The position numbers and the translations under genes are program-made. From the NCBI GenBank assembly GCA_028868535.1, contig JAGWUH010000035.1, positions 1-34,697 on the forward strand: a DNA stretch of 34,697 bases. Reading direction: 5' to 3'. Under the pieces are notes generated by a model. It saw nothing but the letters and a program-made list of their open reading frames with translations, did no database searches and was not told the origin of the DNA. Positions 7,825 through 14,896 of this stretch are shown in pieces (position 1 is the stretch's first letter; every line of letters starts with the position of its first letter). The stretch comes from Sphingomonadales bacterium (GTDB taxonomy: Bacteria; Pseudomonadota; Alphaproteobacteria; Sphingomonadales; Sphingomonadaceae).

Positions 7825-8790
7825 TCACGGGCTTCCCGGATCGTCGGCATCGCCCGCCAGCAGGCCGCGGCCGGCGCCAAACTTCAGCCCGGCATCCTCG
7901 TGCGGGCGGATATAGACGCGGTGAATGCTGGGAAAACGGTCCTGCAACGCCCGTTCGATCGCCCCCACCAGCGCCTCAACGTCGCCCGCGCCCAGGCGAT
8001 TGTCGAAGTCGACGTTGGCGGCCACCACGATCTGGTCCGGCGCGTTGTGCAGGGTGAGGATCTCGCCGACGCCCATGACGCCTGGACGCGTGATGGCCCG
8101 CCGCACCGCGACGATCATCTCCGGATCGGCCGCCTCACCAATGAGCAGGCCCTTAGCCTCGCGCGCCAGGAAGACGGCGACGAGGCCCAGCAACAGGCCG
8201 ATCAGGATGGATGCGGCCCCGTCGAACGCAGGGTTCCCGGTCCACTGCGCCAATGCCAGTCCGCAGGCAGCGATGACGATGCCAGCCATCGCCGCGCCGT
8301 TTTCCAGCAGGACGATCAGCGTGGCCGGGTCCTTGCTGGCGGTCAGCGTCTGCCACCAGGACCGGCCCCGTCGCGACCGCGAGACTTCGCGGAAGGCGGC
8401 CAGCGTCGATCCCCCTTCGAGCACGAATGCGAGGGCCAGCACGCCATAGGCGACCAGCGGCGAGGCTGCCGGTTCCGGCCGGCGGATGTGCCCGATCCCT
8501 TCGTACACGGACACGCCCGCGCCCAGCGCGAAGACCAGCAAGGCGACGACGAAGCTCCAGAAATAGAGCTCGCGGCCATAGCCCCCCGGGTGCCGGGCGT
8601 CCGCCGGGCGGGCGGCCCGCTTCTGGCCATACATCAGCAGCAGCTGGTTGGCGCTGTCTACCAGGCTGTGGACGCCCTCCGTCAGCATCGCCGATGACCC
8701 GGTGAAGGCCGCGGCCACGAACTTGGCGGCGGCGATGCCCAGGTTGGCGGCCAGCGCCACCAGCAGCACGCGGTCGGGTTCAGGCTTCAT
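7825..8790 (-). CDS. Cation diffusion facilitator family transporter (ZnT9-like)
   Basis: 321 residues from the ATG at 8790; a longer open frame exists upstream but overlaps the phosphoesterase gene and is not CDF-like. Six membrane helices are followed by a cytosolic C-terminal domain (about 225-300). TM2 has ExxHSLVD (E38, H41, D45). In TM5 the usual second HxxxD is LLENGAAMAG, as in the SLC30A9-like subgroup. The subgroup pattern GYGRELYFWSFVVALLVFALGAG is clear. CDF proteins export Zn2+ or similar ions using the proton gradient; the ion here is uncertain. The start overlaps the phosphoesterase stop by 11 nt, implying translational coupling. Confidence 0.92.
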   Translation of the reverse strand: MKPEPDRVLLVALAANLGIAAAKFVAAAFTGSSAMLTEGVHSLVDSANQLLLMYGQKRAARPADARHPGGYGRELYFWSFVVALLVFALGAGVSVYEGIGHIRRPEPAASPLVAYGVLALAFVLEGGSTLAAFREVSRSRRGRSWWQTLTASKDPATLIVLLENGAAMAGIVIAACGLALAQWTGNPAFDGAASILIGLLLGLVAVFLAREAKGLLIGEAADPEMIVAVRRAITRPGVMGVGEILTLHNAPDQIVVAANVDFDNRLGAGDVEALVGAIERALQDRFPSIHRVYIRPHEDAGLKFGAGRGLLAGDADDPGSP

Positions 8791-9622
8791 GCGCGGCGAT
8801 GCCTTTGACCGCGGCGACGGGGTCGTCTGCGCCCCGGGGCGGCGTGGCATTGGCGGGAATGGCCGCGATGCACATGTCGGCGGCAGCATGATGGTCGAGC
8901 GTGCGAATGTCCACGGTCAGCCTGCTGTCGCGGTAGTACAGGACGTTGAAGCTCGGCGGCGTGCTGCGCAGCCGGCGCGAAAGCGTGCCCGCGCCGATCA
9001 TGCGGACCGGGCCGAACCGCGTCTCGTGCACCAGGTCGAAGGGATCGTGGACATGGCCGCTGAGCACGGCGAGCACGCGGCGACGGGCGAGCTGCTCCAG
9101 CGCCGCCTCGCCGCCGCGCGTCAGCCGCTCGCCGTTCCGGCCGGTCTCCACCAGCGGATGGTGCACGGCGACGATGGCGCGGACATCGGCAGGCAGCGCA
9201 TCGAGGGCGGCGAGCGTCTTGTCCAGCGCTCGCCGGCGAACCCAGCCCCTGGACCAGTCCAGACGCGGTTGCGCCCGCACCGTGGTGGTCAGCGGCACGA
9301 TCGCGAGGCCCGGCAGGTCCACCTGTCGCTCCACCACCGCTTCGATCCGCCGGAAGCGGCGATATGGCCGGAAGAAGCGCTCGAGCAGGTTGAAATACGG
9401 CAGGTCGTGGTTGCCGACCTCGACGGTGATCCGGTGGTGCAACGCGCTGATCCAGGCACAGGCTGCCGCGAACTCCCGGCGCCGTGCCCGCATCGTCAGG
9501 TCGCCCGTGATGGCGACCGAGTCGGGCGCTTCGCGCACGATGGTGCGCCTTGCCCAGGCCAGGGCTTCGGCGTTTTCGGCGCCGAAGTGCAGGTCGCTGA
9601 GGTGGAACAGGCAAATCGTCAC
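8780..9622 (-). CDS. Calcineurin-like metallophosphoesterase
   Basis: 280 residues, GTG start at 9622. All blocks of the two-metal phosphoesterase fold are present: SDLHFG (D10, H12), GDLT (D41), GNHD (N71, H72), VHHP (H154) and GHVH (189-192). It resembles class III phosphodiesterases and the YfcE/CpdA group; the substrate cannot be assigned. It is second in a three-gene minus-strand operon, 73 nt after the lipid-kinase-like gene and overlapping the CDF gene by 11 nt. No signal peptide, so cytoplasmic. Given its neighbour, a phospholipid-related substrate is one inference. Confidence 0.9.
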   Translation of the reverse strand: MTICLFHLSDLHFGAENAEALAWARRTIVREAPDSVAITGDLTMRARRREFAAACAWISALHHRITVEVGNHDLPYFNLLERFFRPYRRFRRIEAVVERQVDLPGLAIVPLTTTVRAQPRLDWSRGWVRRRALDKTLAALDALPADVRAIVAVHHPLVETGRNGERLTRGGEAALEQLARRRVLAVLSGHVHDPFDLVHETRFGPVRMIGAGTLSRRLRSTPPSFNVLYYRDSRLTVDIRTLDHHAAADMCIAAIPANATPPRGADDPVAAVKGIAAHEA

Positions 9623-9695
9623 GGTCTATCCCGAATGCGCGTGCAATGGCGCCGTGCAGCGTCAAGCCGCCTGTCGGTGTCGGGTTCCCGAAAAC

Positions 9696-10595
9696 CTACG
9701 CGCCGGGCATGACCAGGCGTAGCGAGCGCGGCCGGACCGTGAAGGTCAGGGGCAGGGCCATTCTCTCGACTTCGCCGTCGAGCGCGACGTTGATCTCCGG
9801 TTCGGCCGCGCTGACCTGGAACGACGCGCAGGTGGTAAGCGCGTCGAAATCCCGCGACGGATCGGAAGCACCGAAAAGCGAGCGCAACGCGAACCAGGCC
9901 AGCGCCAGGCGAGTACGATGGCGCACCGCCATGATGCCCAGCCGGCCGTCGTCAAGCGATGCACGGCAACCGAGCGAGCCGCGTTCGATGCTGTATTCGC
10001 CGTTGCCGACGAAAAGCAGCGGCGTCACCAGCCGCTGTCCGCCGGTGCCGGTGTCGATCATCAGCCGCAGGTCGTGCGCCCTGGTCAACGCCGCCCAGGC
10101 AGCGGGGATTGCCGCGACGGGCTTGGGCAAGCCGCGCTCCTGCAGGCGGTCGCGCGAGCGCACCATGGCCGGATAGATGCCGATCGACGCGTTGTTGATG
10201 AAGGTGCGCCGGCCGACCCGCGCGGTGTCGATGCGCCGGGCATGACCGTGGATCGCCAACGCGGCGGCGGCCTTGAGATCGGTCGGAATACCCGCGTCGC
10301 GCGCCAGGTGGTTGAGGGTGCCGAGCGGGAGCACGGCCAGTTCGGCATCGCTTCCCGCCAGCGCCCCGGCAGCGCTGGAAACGGTGCCATCGCCGCCACC
10401 GACCACCAGGCGACGGGACTTCCCCGCCCGCTCGCGCACCGCGTCCGCCAACGCGCCGCCGTCGAGCAGGGCGATTCTCGCGGTGACGCCGGCGTCCGCG
10501 AATGCCCGTTGCACCTCGGCCGGCAAGCGGTCGCCGGCGGCGCTGGCCGCACCCCCGGCCTTGTTGATCAGGACGTCCATCGTGCCGTCTGCCAT
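9696..10595 (-). CDS. Diacylglycerol/lipid kinase family protein (YegS/DagK-like)
   Basis: 299 residues from the ATG at 10595, with GGGA 6-9 nt upstream; the frame opens much further up, but that part overlaps the UrcA gene on the other strand and is not kinase-like. The nucleotide-binding signature LVVGGGDGTVSSAAGAL (63-79) and PLGTLNHLARD (90-100) are typical of the DAGK catalytic domain, followed by the C-terminal beta domain (TFINNASIGIYPAMV, LLFVGNGEYSIERG). The family phosphorylates diacylglycerol, sphingoid bases or similar lipids with ATP and Mg2+. A sphingoid-base substrate is attractive in a sphingolipid-making genus but unproven. First gene of the operon with the phosphoesterase and CDF genes. 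Confidence 0.92.
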   Translation of the reverse strand: MADGTMDVLINKAGGAASAAGDRLPAEVQRAFADAGVTARIALLDGGALADAVRERAGKSRRLVVGGGDGTVSSAAGALAGSDAELAVLPLGTLNHLARDAGIPTDLKAAAALAIHGHARRIDTARVGRRTFINNASIGIYPAMVRSRDRLQERGLPKPVAAIPAAWAALTRAHDLRLMIDTGTGGQRLVTPLLFVGNGEYSIERGSLGCRASLDDGRLGIMAVRHRTRLALAWFALRSLFGASDPSRDFDALTTCASFQVSAAEPEINVALDGEVERMALPLTFTVRPRSLRLVMPGA

Positions 10596-10708
10596 GTCGG
10601 GTCCCGTGTGTTCGCCGTTCGTCTCACGCCTGCAACGCGCGAACGGTCGATCAGGGTGGGCGCGCGGCGCGCGCGCCTCCATCCGCGCGCGATGCCGGGC
10701 GGGCAATC

Positions 10709-10733
10709 GAAACCAACCGGGGGCCAAATCGTT
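10709..10733 (+). promoter_or_regulatory. Candidate ECF-type promoter for the UrcA gene
   Basis: GAAAC (10709-10713), 16-nt spacer, CGTT (10730-10733). One base away from the EcfG consensus GGAAC-N16-CGTT. Expected start near 10740, leaving about 27 nt to the ATG at 10767, including the AGAGGA ribosome site. The 171-nt gap is shared with the divergent lipid kinase gene. Confidence 0.35.
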
Positions 10734-10766
10734 TGTCGCTTGGCGGGTCGATCGTGAGAGGACGAT

Positions 10767-11189
10767 ATGAAACCCATGAACGTTCTGGCCGGAATTGTCC
10801 TGGCCGTGACCCCCGTCGCGCTTCCTGCCGTGGCGAGCGCCCAGAGTTCCGAAGAAATCACCGTGATCGGCCGCTATGGCCGGGTGCCCGACAACGCACC
10901 CTCGGCGTCGCAGGCGGTCAGCTACGCGGACCTGGACCTGAGCACCGCCGCGGGCCGGGATGAGCTTCGCCACCGGATCTACCTGACGGCCCGCTTCCTC
11001 TGCGACAAGCTGGGCGAAAATGCCACCGGCGACAGCCTCGCGCCGTCGTGCCGCGATGCCGCCGCGCAGGATGCGATGAAGCGCGTCGGCACCATCGAGC
11101 AGGGCTTCGCACCGCGCGGAACCGCGTGGGTCCGCCCTCGCGCCTGGGCGCCGCCCTATCCCGACGACTGGGCGACGCGCTATCCCTGA
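10767..11189 (+). CDS. UrcA family secreted protein
   Basis: 140 residues. A signal peptide runs to about residue 25 (AVASA then QSSEE). The mature part holds the UrcA pattern VSYADLDLSTAAGRDELRHRIYLTARFLCDKLG with two cysteines (FLCDK and PSCRD) likely forming a disulfide, then a Pro/Trp-rich C-terminus. UrcA proteins are small periplasmic or exported proteins found mainly in Sphingomonadales and relatives; their role is unknown. AGAGGACG precedes the ATG. A second in-frame ATG three codons later would also leave the signal peptide intact. It converges on the glycine-rich protein gene over a strong hairpin. Confidence 0.88.
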   Translation: MKPMNVLAGIVLAVTPVALPAVASAQSSEEITVIGRYGRVPDNAPSASQAVSYADLDLSTAAGRDELRHRIYLTARFLCDKLGENATGDSLAPSCRDAAAQDAMKRVGTIEQGFAPRGTAWVRPRAWAPPYPDDWATRYP

Positions 11190-11207
11190 CCGCTGACCCG
11201 GTCGAGC

Positions 11208-11247
11208 GGGCACGCCGGGGAGCGCGGAAAGGCTCCCCGGCGTGCCC
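11208..11247. terminator. Strong bidirectional hairpin, 16-bp perfect stem
   Basis: GGGCACGCCGGGGAGC (11208-11223), 8-nt loop, exact complement at 11232-11247. It lies between two convergent stop codons (11189 and 11253). No U-tract on either strand, so termination would depend on stem strength or extra factors. Confidence 0.7.
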
Positions 11248-11252
11248 ATAGG

Positions 11253-12122
11253 CTACTTCGCGCTCCTGGTCGTCGCCGCCGCCGTCGAACCCTGTGCCTG
11301 CGAGGCGGAGCCCTTCGCGCCCATCTGCTCGATCTGCGCCGCCGACATCGCCGAGGTGACGGCGTTGCCGCTGGCCGTGAAGTTCGCCGCCGGAAGCAGC
11401 GCGCTGCGGTCGCCGACCTTCACCAGCATCTGCTCGATCTCGCCGCTCCGATTGGTGACCAGCCGCTGGACCTTGCCGATGCGCTGGCCGTCGGGACCCA
11501 GCACCGGCATCCCGCGCGTCACCTGGAACCCGCCGTTTCCCGAACCGCTGGCGGCACCATCGAGGCTGCCCAGCGTGCCCGCGGCGGAACCCGATCCCGA
11601 GCCCGCGGCACTGCCCGAACCCGCCAGGTTGCCGAGCCCGCCGGCCGCGTTCCGCACGGTGCCGCGGGCGTGCGAGGCCGCCCCGGCGGCGCCGTTGCGC
11701 ACGCCGGCCACGGCGCCCCGCACCGCATCGGTGCCGATCAGCCGGCCGTCCACCGCGCCCGAACCGCTGCCGCCGGCACTGCCGGCGACATTGCCGCCGA
11801 CCATGTGCGCGGGCGTGCCGGCCACGGTGTCGAGGGCGCCGCTGCCGCTGGCGCTGGCGCTGCGGTCGGCATGGACCGCGCCGGTCCGGCGATTGACATG
11901 CTGGCTGCCGGACGTCGATCCGGCGCCGCGCAGCGTCCCGGTCGTGCCCGAACGGACGCTGTCGACGGTGGAACCGATCGAGCCGGCTCCGCCCAGCGTG
12001 CCGTTGACGGTGCCGCCCAGTGTGCCGCCCAATGCGCCGCCCAGTCCACCGCCCAGCAACTGTGCATGCGCGGGCATGGTGGAGAGCAGCAGGGCCGTGG
12101 AAGCGATCATGATGGTACGCAT
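11253..12122 (-). CDS. Secreted glycine/alanine/serine-rich protein with PRC-barrel-like C-terminus
   Basis: 289 residues. A signal peptide runs to about residue 20 (STMPAHA then QLLGG). Residues 22-195 are low-complexity Gly/Ala/Ser with repeated LGG, GTLGG and AGS units, probably disordered. The last ~90 residues look folded: RGMPVLGPDGQRIGKVQRLVTNRSGEIEQMLVKVGDRSALLPAANFT has the strand pattern of a PRC-barrel, a small domain in regulators and surface-associated proteins. The role is unknown; an envelope or periplasmic structural protein is possible. AGGAAAGGA lies before the ATG. It has its own 98-nt upstream region and lies downstream of the subtilase on the same strand. Confidence 0.7.
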   Translation of the reverse strand: MRTIMIASTALLLSTMPAHAQLLGGGLGGALGGTLGGTVNGTLGGAGSIGSTVDSVRSGTTGTLRGAGSTSGSQHVNRRTGAVHADRSASASGSGALDTVAGTPAHMVGGNVAGSAGGSGSGAVDGRLIGTDAVRGAVAGVRNGAAGAASHARGTVRNAAGGLGNLAGSGSAAGSGSGSAAGTLGSLDGAASGSGNGGFQVTRGMPVLGPDGQRIGKVQRLVTNRSGEIEQMLVKVGDRSALLPAANFTASGNAVTSAMSAAQIEQMGAKGSASQAQGSTAAATTRSAK

Positions 12123-12220
12123 GGCAAGTCCTTTCCTCGAAGATCGTGGAGAACCGTGGGGGGTCCTGTCGCGATAACGACCGCCGGCCTTCGCCTAATC
12201 CATCTGGCTCGGGAAAATTT

Positions 12221-13435
12221 TCACCGGGCTTGGCGACATGCCCCGCACAGCAGCCCGCGCCCATAAAGCGCCGGGCTGCCGATCGGCCTGGCCTCGCGAT
12301 CGAGCGTCGGCTCGACCGGCCCGGCGGGGAAGGCCGCCGCCGCCCGCGCCGCCGCCAGCGGGGCGGCGAAGGAGGTGCCGCGCACGCGCACGCGGCGGCC
12401 CCTGGCATCGGCGGCGATCATGTCCGCGCCCGGCGCGGCATAGTCGAGATGGAGCGCGCGCCCCGCCTCGATCAGCGCGCGGTTGCGGCCGTCGACTCCG
12501 GTCACCGCGATCACCCCGGGATAGGAGGCGGGATAGGCCGGAGGTGCGGCCGGTCCGTCGTTGCCGACCGCAGCGACGATCACCGTTCCGCGTCGCCGCG
12601 CACCCGCGATGGCGCGGGCCACGACCGGGTTGTCGGGGCCGACGAGGCTGATCGACACGACATGCACGCCCGCCCCGGTCAGCCATTCGAGCGCACGGGC
12701 GATCGCAAGCGCATCGCCTCCGGCGGGGTCTGCGCCATAGACGTCGGCGATGAACAGGCGGCGCACCCCGGCGCCGGCGAGCAGCGACGCCGTCGCGCTG
12801 CCGTGATCGCTCGCCCGCGGCGCGCCCCGGGCAAAGCCGCGAACCGCCGCGGCGTGGATGCTGCTGCCGGCTGCTCCGTCGATCAGCCCCACCGGTGTTT
12901 CGATCGGGGGGGCGGGCAAAGCCGCGCCGGCGCCCGCCGCGGCAAGGGCGCCGGCCGGCTCGTGCAGCGTATCGGCGGTGATCGTCGCGCCCGGCAGGCG
13001 CTGGCGGAGCAGGGCTTCGGCCCGGCCCAGCGCCATCGCGCCGGGCACGGCGAGCCGCGCGACGGTGATGCCCAGTTCCGGCATCGTCTCCCGGCCGATC
13101 ACCACGAACCCTGCGGCACTGGCGGTTGCAAGCGCGCCCTCCGTCGGGTCCAGCACCAGCAGCTCCCCCTTGCGCGCCGGCGCGCCGGCCGCGTCGCGCT
13201 CGATCGTTGCCCGGTTGCGTCGCACCAGATCGGCGAGCCGCTCGGTCCGGGCGCGGGCGAGCGTGGCGGCATCGCGGGCGATACCCTGCGGCGCCCGTGC
13301 CAGCGGATCGAGCGCAGCTCCGGCCGTGTCCAGTATCCGGTCGACGGCGCCGCCCAGGCTGGGAACCGCAAGCTGCGCCGCCGCCGGTGCGGCGCCGAGT
13401 GCCAGCGCGGCAAGCAGGACAATCCGGTTTCGCAT
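12221..13435 (-). CDS. Secreted S8 (subtilisin-like) serine protease
   Basis: 404 residues from the ATG at 13435, preceded by GGGGAG; a TTG four codons upstream is less likely. Signal peptide about 1-20 (GAAPAAA then QLAV). A long region (about 21-180) with helical and Ala-rich segments probably acts as propeptide. The catalytic domain has Asp186 (GLIDGAAG), His211 (SDHGSATASLLAG), oxyanion Asn292 (AAVGNDGPAA) and Ser355 (RGTSFAAPLAAA). It is compact for an S8 domain. It is divergent (106 nt) from an ECF sigma/anti-sigma pair. This layout suggests it belongs to that regulon, perhaps as a periplasmic protease that senses or relieves anti-sigma control; that link is inference. Confidence 0.92.
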   Translation of the reverse strand: MRNRIVLLAALALGAAPAAAQLAVPSLGGAVDRILDTAGAALDPLARAPQGIARDAATLARARTERLADLVRRNRATIERDAAGAPARKGELLVLDPTEGALATASAAGFVVIGRETMPELGITVARLAVPGAMALGRAEALLRQRLPGATITADTLHEPAGALAAAGAGAALPAPPIETPVGLIDGAAGSSIHAAAVRGFARGAPRASDHGSATASLLAGAGVRRLFIADVYGADPAGGDALAIARALEWLTGAGVHVVSISLVGPDNPVVARAIAGARRRGTVIVAAVGNDGPAAPPAYPASYPGVIAVTGVDGRNRALIEAGRALHLDYAAPGADMIAADARGRRVRVRGTSFAAPLAAARAAAAFPAGPVEPTLDREARPIGSPALYGRGLLCGACRQAR

Positions 13436-13466
13436 CGTTCTCCCCAAGGTATATCTTCAGTGACAG

Positions 13467-13496
13467 GGATGAAACGGGGCGCCTGCCGCGTTTAAT
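13467..13496 (+). promoter_or_regulatory. Candidate ECF promoter region with symmetric AAACG/CGTTT element
   Basis: GGATGAAAC (13467-13475) and CGTTTAAT (13489-13496) lie in the middle of the subtilase/sigma divergent gap. AAACG and CGTTT form a 5-bp inverted repeat, so similar elements read on both strands. They resemble -35 (GAAAC) and -10 (CGTTT) boxes of ECF promoters, but the GAAAC-CGTT spacing is 13 rather than 16. Suggestive of autoregulated bidirectional control. Confidence 0.3.
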
Positions 13497-13541
13497 CCGT
13501 CGGAAAGGTCGAAGACGCTGACGCAGGACTTCCAGCAAGGC

Positions 13542-14006
13542 ATGCTCGCGCTGCTCCCGCGCCTGCGGCGTTTCGCCGTGGGGCTGGTGCGCGACCCTGT
13601 CGACGCCGACGACCTTTGCCAGATGACGATCGAACGCGCATTGCGTGCCCGGGGGCAATGGCAGCCGGGCACGCGGCTCGACAGCTGGATGTACCGGATC
13701 ATGCGAAACCTCTGGATCGACGAGACAAGGTCGCGCGGGCGCCGCGCCGCCACGTTCGTCGGCGACGAAGCCGGTCTCGGCGTCGGCGCCTCCGGGGCGC
13801 AGGAGGCCTCCCTGGGCCTGGCCGACGTCGATCGCGCGCTCGCCCGCCTCCCGGACGAGCAGCGCGAAGCGGTGCTCCTGGTGATGGTCGAGGGGTGGTC
13901 CTACAAGGAAGCCGCCGAGATCGTCGGCTGCCCGATGGGAACGCTCAACTCGCGACTCGTGCGCGGACGCGACGCGCTGATGGCGCTGCTGGGAGATGGC
14001 GCATGA
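13542..14006 (+). CDS. ECF-type RNA polymerase sigma factor
   Basis: 154 residues from the first ATG. Region 2 spans LPRLRRFAVGLVRDPVDADDLCQMTIERAL to SWMYRIMRNLWIDETRSR (about 5-65). Region 4 spans VDRALARLPDEQREAVLLVMVEGWSYKEAAEIVGCPMGTLNSRLVRGRDAL (about 95-148), with the helix-turn-helix for -35 recognition. No extra domain. The frame is open to 13473, and an in-frame CTG at 13518 has a better placed ribosome site (GGAAAGG at 13502), so the true start may be CTG. The stop overlaps the anti-sigma ATG (ATGA), the usual coupling of a sigma factor with its inhibitor. Confidence 0.93.
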   Translation: MLALLPRLRRFAVGLVRDPVDADDLCQMTIERALRARGQWQPGTRLDSWMYRIMRNLWIDETRSRGRRAATFVGDEAGLGVGASGAQEASLGLADVDRALARLPDEQREAVLLVMVEGWSYKEAAEIVGCPMGTLNSRLVRGRDALMALLGDGA

Positions 14007-14689
14007 CCATAAGTCGCGAACAGGTTGCCGCCTTCGCCGATGGCGAGCTGGTGGGCGAGGAGGCGCGCGCCGTCGCCGCCGCGGTCGCCGCCGATCCCGC
14101 CCTGCTGGCCGAAGTCGAGGCGCATCGCGCGCTGCGTGCCCGCCTCGCCGCGCATTTCGCGCCGGTCATGCAGGCGCCGGTGCCTGATCGCCTGCGCGAC
14201 GCAGCGCTGCAGGACCGTTCTGCCGAAGTGATCGATTTCGCGGCGGCTGCGGCCCGCGGTTTCCCGCCGCGCGGCTGGCGCGTCGCGCTGCCGGCGCTGG
14301 CAGCCTCGCTGGTGCTGGCGTTCCTGGGCTTCAACGCCTGGCAGGACCGTCACTATGCGCAAGGCCCGCTGGCCGGCGCGCTCGACCAACAGCTCGCGGC
14401 CACTGCTCCCGCCGCCGCCCCGGTGCGGGTGCTGCTCAGCTTTCGCGATGGCGAAGGGCAGTTCTGCCGCGCGTTCTCCGCGTCTGACCGCAGCGGCATC
14501 GCCTGCCGCGACGAACGGGGCTGGCGGCTGCACGATCTGCAGGCCGCCGACCCCCGCCAGGCCTCGACCTATCGCCAGGCCGGCAGTTCCGATGCCGCGA
14601 TCATGGCTGCCGCCCAGGCGATGGCCGCCGGCCCCGCGCTCGACGCCGCCGCCGAGGCCGCCGCCGCCCGCCGCCACTGGCGTCGCTGA
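14003..14689 (+). CDS. Membrane-anchored anti-sigma factor
   Basis: 228 residues, ATG at 14003 overlapping the sigma stop. The N-terminal cytosolic part (MTISREQVAAFADGELVGEEARAV) is a typical anti-sigma domain start, without the zinc-binding HxxxCxxC. One membrane helix lies at about 94-112. The periplasmic part has a beta-rich region with Cys155 and Cys168 (FCRAF, GIACR), possibly a disulfide or redox sensor, then an Ala-rich helix to the C-terminus. It should hold the sigma factor inactive until an envelope signal arrives. The divergent secreted S8 protease is a candidate partner. Confidence 0.85.
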   Translation: MTISREQVAAFADGELVGEEARAVAAAVAADPALLAEVEAHRALRARLAAHFAPVMQAPVPDRLRDAALQDRSAEVIDFAAAAARGFPPRGWRVALPALAASLVLAFLGFNAWQDRHYAQGPLAGALDQQLAATAPAAAPVRVLLSFRDGEGQFCRAFSASDRSGIACRDERGWRLHDLQAADPRQASTYRQAGSSDAAIMAAAQAMAAGPALDAAAEAAAARRHWRR

Positions 14690-14743
14690 CCATCGCCGTT
14701 GCCGTTCCGGCGCCGGGCGGCTGCATCACCGGGCGATTTCGCC

Positions 14744-14768
14744 GGAACTGCCGACTTCGGAACGGGTT
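14744..14768 (+). promoter_or_regulatory. Candidate EcfG-type promoter for the 23-aa peptide and membrane protein
   Basis: GGAAC (14744-14748), exactly 16 nt, GGTT (14765-14768). Same spacing and same -10 as the element at 944-968, and both read GGAACTGC. Expected start near 14775, about 37 nt before the small ORF, which has its own AGGAGG site. The placement between a finished operon and a new one supports it. Confidence 0.6.
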
Positions 14769-14811
14769 ACGCTGACAGCATCCCGGCGTGGATTCCCAAC
14801 AGGAGGCGCAC

Positions 14812-14883
14812 ATGCCCATCCTACTCTGGCTTCTCGGCATCCCCATCCCGATCATCATCCTGCTCATCCTGCTCTGGCATTAA
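14812..14883 (+). CDS. 23-residue hydrophobic small membrane peptide
   Basis: A tiny ORF with ATG at 14812, AGGAGG 5-10 nt upstream and TAA at 14881-14883. It begins MPILLWLLGIPIP and continues with an unbroken Ile/Leu run ending in Trp-His, enough for a single membrane helix with a proline kink. Support comes from the strong ribosome site, the GGAAC promoter 37 nt upstream and a following gene 13 nt later with its own GGAGG. Similar hydrophobic mini-proteins occur unannotated near stress genes in alphaproteobacteria. A role as a membrane-stress peptide or partner of the next protein is a guess. Confidence 0.7.
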   Translation: MPILLWLLGIPIPIIILLILLWH

Positions 14884-14896
14884 GAAGGAGGACGAC

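Noticed and set aside
9696..11249. Longer (517-residue) version of the lipid kinase
   Set aside because: The extra N-terminus overlaps the UrcA gene and the hairpin, is low-complexity and unlike the family; the ATG at 10595 has a ribosome site.
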